Below are positions 61,246 to 64,000 of a stretch of 64,000 nt of DNA, piece after piece. Positions within the stretch are counted from its first letter, which is position 1; each line of letters starts with the position of its first letter. The notes under the pieces were generated by a model. It was not told the DNA's origin. It worked only from the letters and a program-made list of their open reading frames with translations, and ran no database searches. This DNA is from CAWFLT01 sp963816795 (lineage in GTDB: Bacteria; Acidobacteriota; Vicinamibacteria; Vicinamibacterales; SCN-69-37), in NCBI GenBank assembly GCA_963816795.1, contig CAWFLT010000021.1, forward strand, positions 115,708-179,707, in the 5' to 3' direction. The position numbers and the translations under genes were made by a program.

Positions 61246-62133
61246 TCAGGACGCGTCGGGCGGAACGGTCAGGACCGGCACACGGCTTCCGGCGATGACG
61301 CGCATGGCCGTCGTGCCCGGCCGATGGCCGTTGGCATCGCCAAGGCCGAGGACGATGAGCGACGGTTGCGCCGCGGCGGCGGCCGTCAGGACGTCTTCGG
61401 GTCGTCCGAGACGGGCGGCCTTGAGCGCCAGCGGCGTGCCGAGCGACGAGACGACGGCATCGAGCGCTGACGAGGCGGCCGCAATCTGTTCTTGTTCCGG
61501 CGGCGACAAGATCGCATCCCAGACCGCAGGCCGCGCGGTCATCTGGACGGCATGCACGATCTCCACGGGCACCGACAACGCCTGGCCGAGCGTATGCGCC
61601 GCGCGCGCCGCGGCCTTCGAGGACGCGCTGAAGTCGACGCCGCAGATGAGCCGGTCGATGGCCGGTGGCGCCGCCGCTGGCCCATGGCCGTGGTCGGCCG
61701 GGGCGTGGGGGACAGCCAACACTGGCCATGTTGTCGTCCGCATGAGGCGCAACGTCGTCGAGCCAAAGATCATCCGCTCGGCGCGGCCGAGACCGCGTGT
61801 GCCGACGACGATGATCGCGCCGCGTTGCTCGGCGGCCTGCAGCAACGCGAGCACTGGAGCGCCGACCACGACGACGAGCTCCGCGGCAGTGGCCGCAGGC
61901 TGGCCGATGGCGCGAGTGACGAACGTCTCGAGATCGCGCCGCCCGTCGTTCAGGAACCATCCGCTGTCGGTCTGCGTCCTGGCGGCTCCCGCGAGGAGCG
62001 GATCGACGACGGTGACCACGACCAGCCGCGCGCCGAGCCGCGTCACCAGGAGCTGCGCCCACGTGAGCGCCCGTGCGGATTCGTCCGAGAAGTCGACGCC
62101 GCAGATGATGTCGGTCGGGATCGCCGGGGGCAT
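61246..62133 (-). CDS. Universal stress protein, two Usp domains
   Basis: Intact, 295 residues from ATG 62133. Two tandem Usp folds: DIICGVDFSDESARALTWAQLL, then VVGTRGLGRAERMIFGSTTLRLMRTTTWPVLAVP (G-2x-G-9x-GST motif for ATP), and a second copy DRLICGVDFSASSKAAARAA with LIVLGLGDANGHRPGTTAMRVIAGSRVPVLTVP, in which the GS-T element is only partly conserved. It binds nucleotides in stress adaptation. The gene starts one base after the histidine kinase stop, so it is likely cotranscribed with the kinase. Confidence 0.9.
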   Translation of the reverse strand: MPPAIPTDIICGVDFSDESARALTWAQLLVTRLGARLVVVTVVDPLLAGAARTQTDSGWFLNDGRRDLETFVTRAIGQPAATAAELVVVVGAPVLALLQAAEQRGAIIVVGTRGLGRAERMIFGSTTLRLMRTTTWPVLAVPHAPADHGHGPAAAPPAIDRLICGVDFSASSKAAARAAHTLGQALSVPVEIVHAVQMTARPAVWDAILSPPEQEQIAAASSALDAVVSSLGTPLALKAARLGRPEDVLTAAAAAQPSLIVLGLGDANGHRPGTTAMRVIAGSRVPVLTVPPDAS

Positions 62134-62134
62134 G

Positions 62135-63241
62135 TCAGGCTCGAGCCGCGACAGCGTGGCTGGGCACGTCGCGCTCGACGGGTGCGGTCGACGGTGGCGC
62201 GGCTGCGGGCGGCGGGTCGGCGTTGCGCAGGCGCATCACCGCGACGGTGCCACCCGTGACCGGGAACTCGAGGGTCAGCGTGCCGCCGTGTCCTTCAACA
62301 ATGCGGCGTGCGGTCGGAAGGCCGAGGCCCGTTCCGCGATGCTTCGTCGTAAAGAACGGTTCAAAGGCCTGGTCTCTCTGATTTGGAGGAATTCCGGGCC
62401 CGTCGTCGAGCACCAGGAGGTCCGTCCAACCAGCGCCGGATCGTGCCGCGAGCCGGATCTGCCCGCGCCCGTCGAGCGCCTGTGCGCTGTTGAGGACGAG
62501 GTTCCGGAGCACGAGCGTCAGCTGCGCAGAATCGGCGAGCACGGAGACGTCGCTGCGATCGATGCTGATGACGATGTCGCGAAACTTCGGGTCGTCGCGC
62601 AGGAGCGCCACCGTGCCATCCATCAGGCCGGCGACGGGAACGCGGCCCAGCCGCGGCGGGCGCGGCCGCGCGAAGAGCAGCAGGTCCTGCACGATGTCGT
62701 TCAGCGAGTCGATGCCGGCGACCACTTCGCCCACGATCGCCTGTTCGGGGCCGCCGGCCGGCAGTCGTCGACCCATCACCTGCACCGCGCCGCGAATGCC
62801 TGCGAGCGGATTACGGACTTCGTGGGCCACGACGGCCGCCATCTGTCCGAGCTGCGCCAGCGCGGTCTGTTCGCGCAACGCCGCCTCGGTCCGGCGCAAC
62901 GCGCGTTCCGCTTCGACCCGGGCCGCGGCGGTCTCGCGATATCGGGTGACGACAAATGCGGTCAGCCAGAACGTCGTGGCGAGCATGCTCCGGCTGAAGA
63001 TGACGGCCTCAATCGGCGCCGCGGTGCCGACGACGATGGTATTGACGGGGAGAAGCAACGTCGCGCCGGCAGCCAGCCGGTACGCGTGGCCCCGCTCGGG
63101 CACCCACATCGCGAGCAGGATCGAGACGATGAACAGGCTGTTGACCGAATAGCCCGGGCCGAGCCACAAGCCGCCGAAGCACACCACCGCCATCACGATC
63201 CACGAGAGCAGGGCGGCGTGGCGGGCAAGCCGGCTGGGCAC
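62135..63241 (-). CDS. Sensor histidine kinase, membrane bound (NtrB-like)
   Basis: Intact, 368 residues from GTG 63241. Five to six N-terminal membrane helices without a PAS domain, a coiled-coil link (ETAAARVEAERALRRTEAAL), H-box VAHEVRNPLAGIRGAVQ (His near residue 139), N-box LRNLVLNSAQAL, G1 DDGPGIP and G2 GTGLGLPTARRIVEGHGG. These are standard for an orthophosphorylating kinase. It is divergent from the response regulator gene with only 20 bases between starts, and the Usp gene follows, so the three form one signalling locus. Signal unknown. Confidence 0.92.
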   Translation of the reverse strand: MPSRLARHAALLSWIVMAVVCFGGLWLGPGYSVNSLFIVSILLAMWVPERGHAYRLAAGATLLLPVNTIVVGTAAPIEAVIFSRSMLATTFWLTAFVVTRYRETAAARVEAERALRRTEAALREQTALAQLGQMAAVVAHEVRNPLAGIRGAVQVMGRRLPAGGPEQAIVGEVVAGIDSLNDIVQDLLLFARPRPPRLGRVPVAGLMDGTVALLRDDPKFRDIVISIDRSDVSVLADSAQLTLVLRNLVLNSAQALDGRGQIRLAARSGAGWTDLLVLDDGPGIPPNQRDQAFEPFFTTKHRGTGLGLPTARRIVEGHGGTLTLEFPVTGGTVAVMRLRNADPPPAAAPPSTAPVERDVPSHAVAARA

Positions 63242-63261
63242 AGAGTCTTATACTACGGCTC

Positions 63262-64000
63262 GTGTCTTCGCGCCGCGTTCTCGTCGTCGACGACGAGCAG
63301 CTGGTGAGATGGGCGCTCGCCGAACGACTTCGCGATGCGGGCCACGAAGTCGTCGAGGCCGCGACCGGCGCGGCGGCACTCGAACAGGCCGAGCAGGGCG
63401 CCGATCTGGTGCTGCTCGACTACCGGCTGCCCGACGTCGACGGCGTGACAATCCTGAAAAAGCTCCGCGAACTGGATCCGGACACGCCGGTGATGATGCT
63501 GACCGCCCACACTCACGTCGATACCGTCGTGGAGGCCGTCAAGGCCGGCGCGTTCGACTACGCCACCAAGCCGTTCGACCTGGAGGAAGTCATCCTGCGC
63601 GTTTCGCGGGCGCTCGAGGCCACGCGCCTCCGCCGGGAACTGCGGACGCTGCGGGCCGTGCTGTCGCGGGCCGTGTCAGCCTCGATTCGATCATCGGGGA
63701 ATCGGACGTGATGCAGCGCATCAAGACGCTGGTCCGCAAGATCGCCTCCAGCCCGGCATCGACGGTCCTCGCCACCGGCGAGAGCGGGACTGGCAAGGAT
63801 CTGGTGGCGAAAGTCATCCACTATCTCAGCAGTCGCGCCGATCGGCCGTTCCTCAACATCACCTGTTCCGCGCTGCCGGAGCCGCTGCTCGAATCCGAGC
63901 TCTTCGGCCACGAGAAAGGCGCGTTCACCGACGCGCGCCAGCAGAAGCGTGGGCTGCTCGAACAGGCCGACGAGGGCACCGTGTTTCTCCTGGACGAGAT
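63262..64000 (+). CDS. NtrC-type sigma-54-dependent response regulator (partial)
   Basis: Starts at GTG 63262, with a frame change near 63675, and runs off the window end. Receiver domain: VLVVDDEQLVRWALAERL, phospho-acceptor Asp in VLLDYRLPDVDG, MMLTAHTHVDTVVEAVKAGAFDYATKPFD (conserved Lys). The sigma-54 AAA+ domain begins SIIGESDVMQRIK, with Walker A GESGTGKD, then GHEKGAFTDARQQ and GTVFLLDEI. The sigma-54 contact motif reads GAFTDA rather than GAFTGA. It pairs with the divergent kinase. The DNA-binding domain lies outside the window. Confidence 0.9.

Overview
The window is about 68-70% GC bacterial chromosome. It most likely comes from an uncultured member of the Acidobacteriota, probably class Vicinamibacteria. 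The pointers are gene families typical of that phylum: a PadR regulator paired with an ADOP-type (acidobacterial duplicated orphan) permease, two VWFA-related proteins of the acidobacterial type plus a third VWA protein, a DUF5916 outer-membrane protein, a Tricorn-like S41 protease, an M28 peptidase and a membrane-free PQQ dehydrogenase. No rRNA, phage, plasmid, CRISPR or IS with terminal repeats is visible. This taxonomic call is inference from gene content only.

Layout. 0-4 kb: RecQ tail, DUF2277 protein, PadR regulator with palindromic operator, ADOP permease. 4-9.5 kb: coiled-coil protein, PepSY protein, secreted proteins, creatininase-like hydrolase, two tandem isoprenylcysteine-methyltransferase-like proteins. 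9.5-13.2 kb: PilT-type ATPase, SGNH hydrolase and MBOAT acyltransferase in overlapping series. 13.2-17 kb: FKBP isomerase, alpha/beta hydrolase, SDR, alanine/sodium symporter. 17-21 kb: a DExH helicase followed by a DEDDh exonuclease, matching the MrfA-MrfB repair pair. 21-26.5 kb: ribosomal protein L31, aldo/keto reductase, second PadR with a duplicated membrane protein, M28 peptidase. 26.5-32.2 kb: Aas-type transporter/acyltransferase/acyl-ACP synthetase and a PQQ dehydrogenase. 32.2-38.7 kb: a RAYT transposase framed by REP hairpins, then lon, clpX, clpP and tig (all minus strand) and tRNA-Leu. 38.7-49.6 kb: VWFA/TPR proteins, DUF5916 protein, Tricorn-like protease, two coupled VWFA genes. 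49.7-57 kb: WYL regulator, TMEM175-like channel, a small protein, SDR, glutamate dehydrogenase, AMP-ligase/ACP/PlsC fusion. 57-64 kb: copper amine oxidase, peroxiredoxin, pdxH, LOG protein, then a universal stress protein and histidine kinase divergent from an NtrC-type regulator that runs off the end.

Two properties dominate. First, reading frames are broken by single-base indels in almost every gene from 1 to about 22.5 kb and in a minority after that, while protein homology continues across each break. I read this as residual sequencing or assembly error, so most broken genes are given as CDS spanning their frames. Second, gene borders carry several families of short palindromic or tandem repeats. 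They include GACTCC(C/G)GGAGTC hairpins around the RAYT, a GACGGGCCTGTTTTCCAC inverted repeat, GC-rich 57-bp units that abut stop codons, and GGTACGACG arrays at gene starts. These repeat families are the least explained part of the window.

Functionally the window combines protein quality control (tig, clpP, clpX, lon, FKBP), DNA repair (RecQ, MrfAB), envelope lipid and polymer acylation (Aas, AMP-ACP-PlsC, MBOAT/SGNH), secreted proteolysis and redox enzymes, and two-component signalling.
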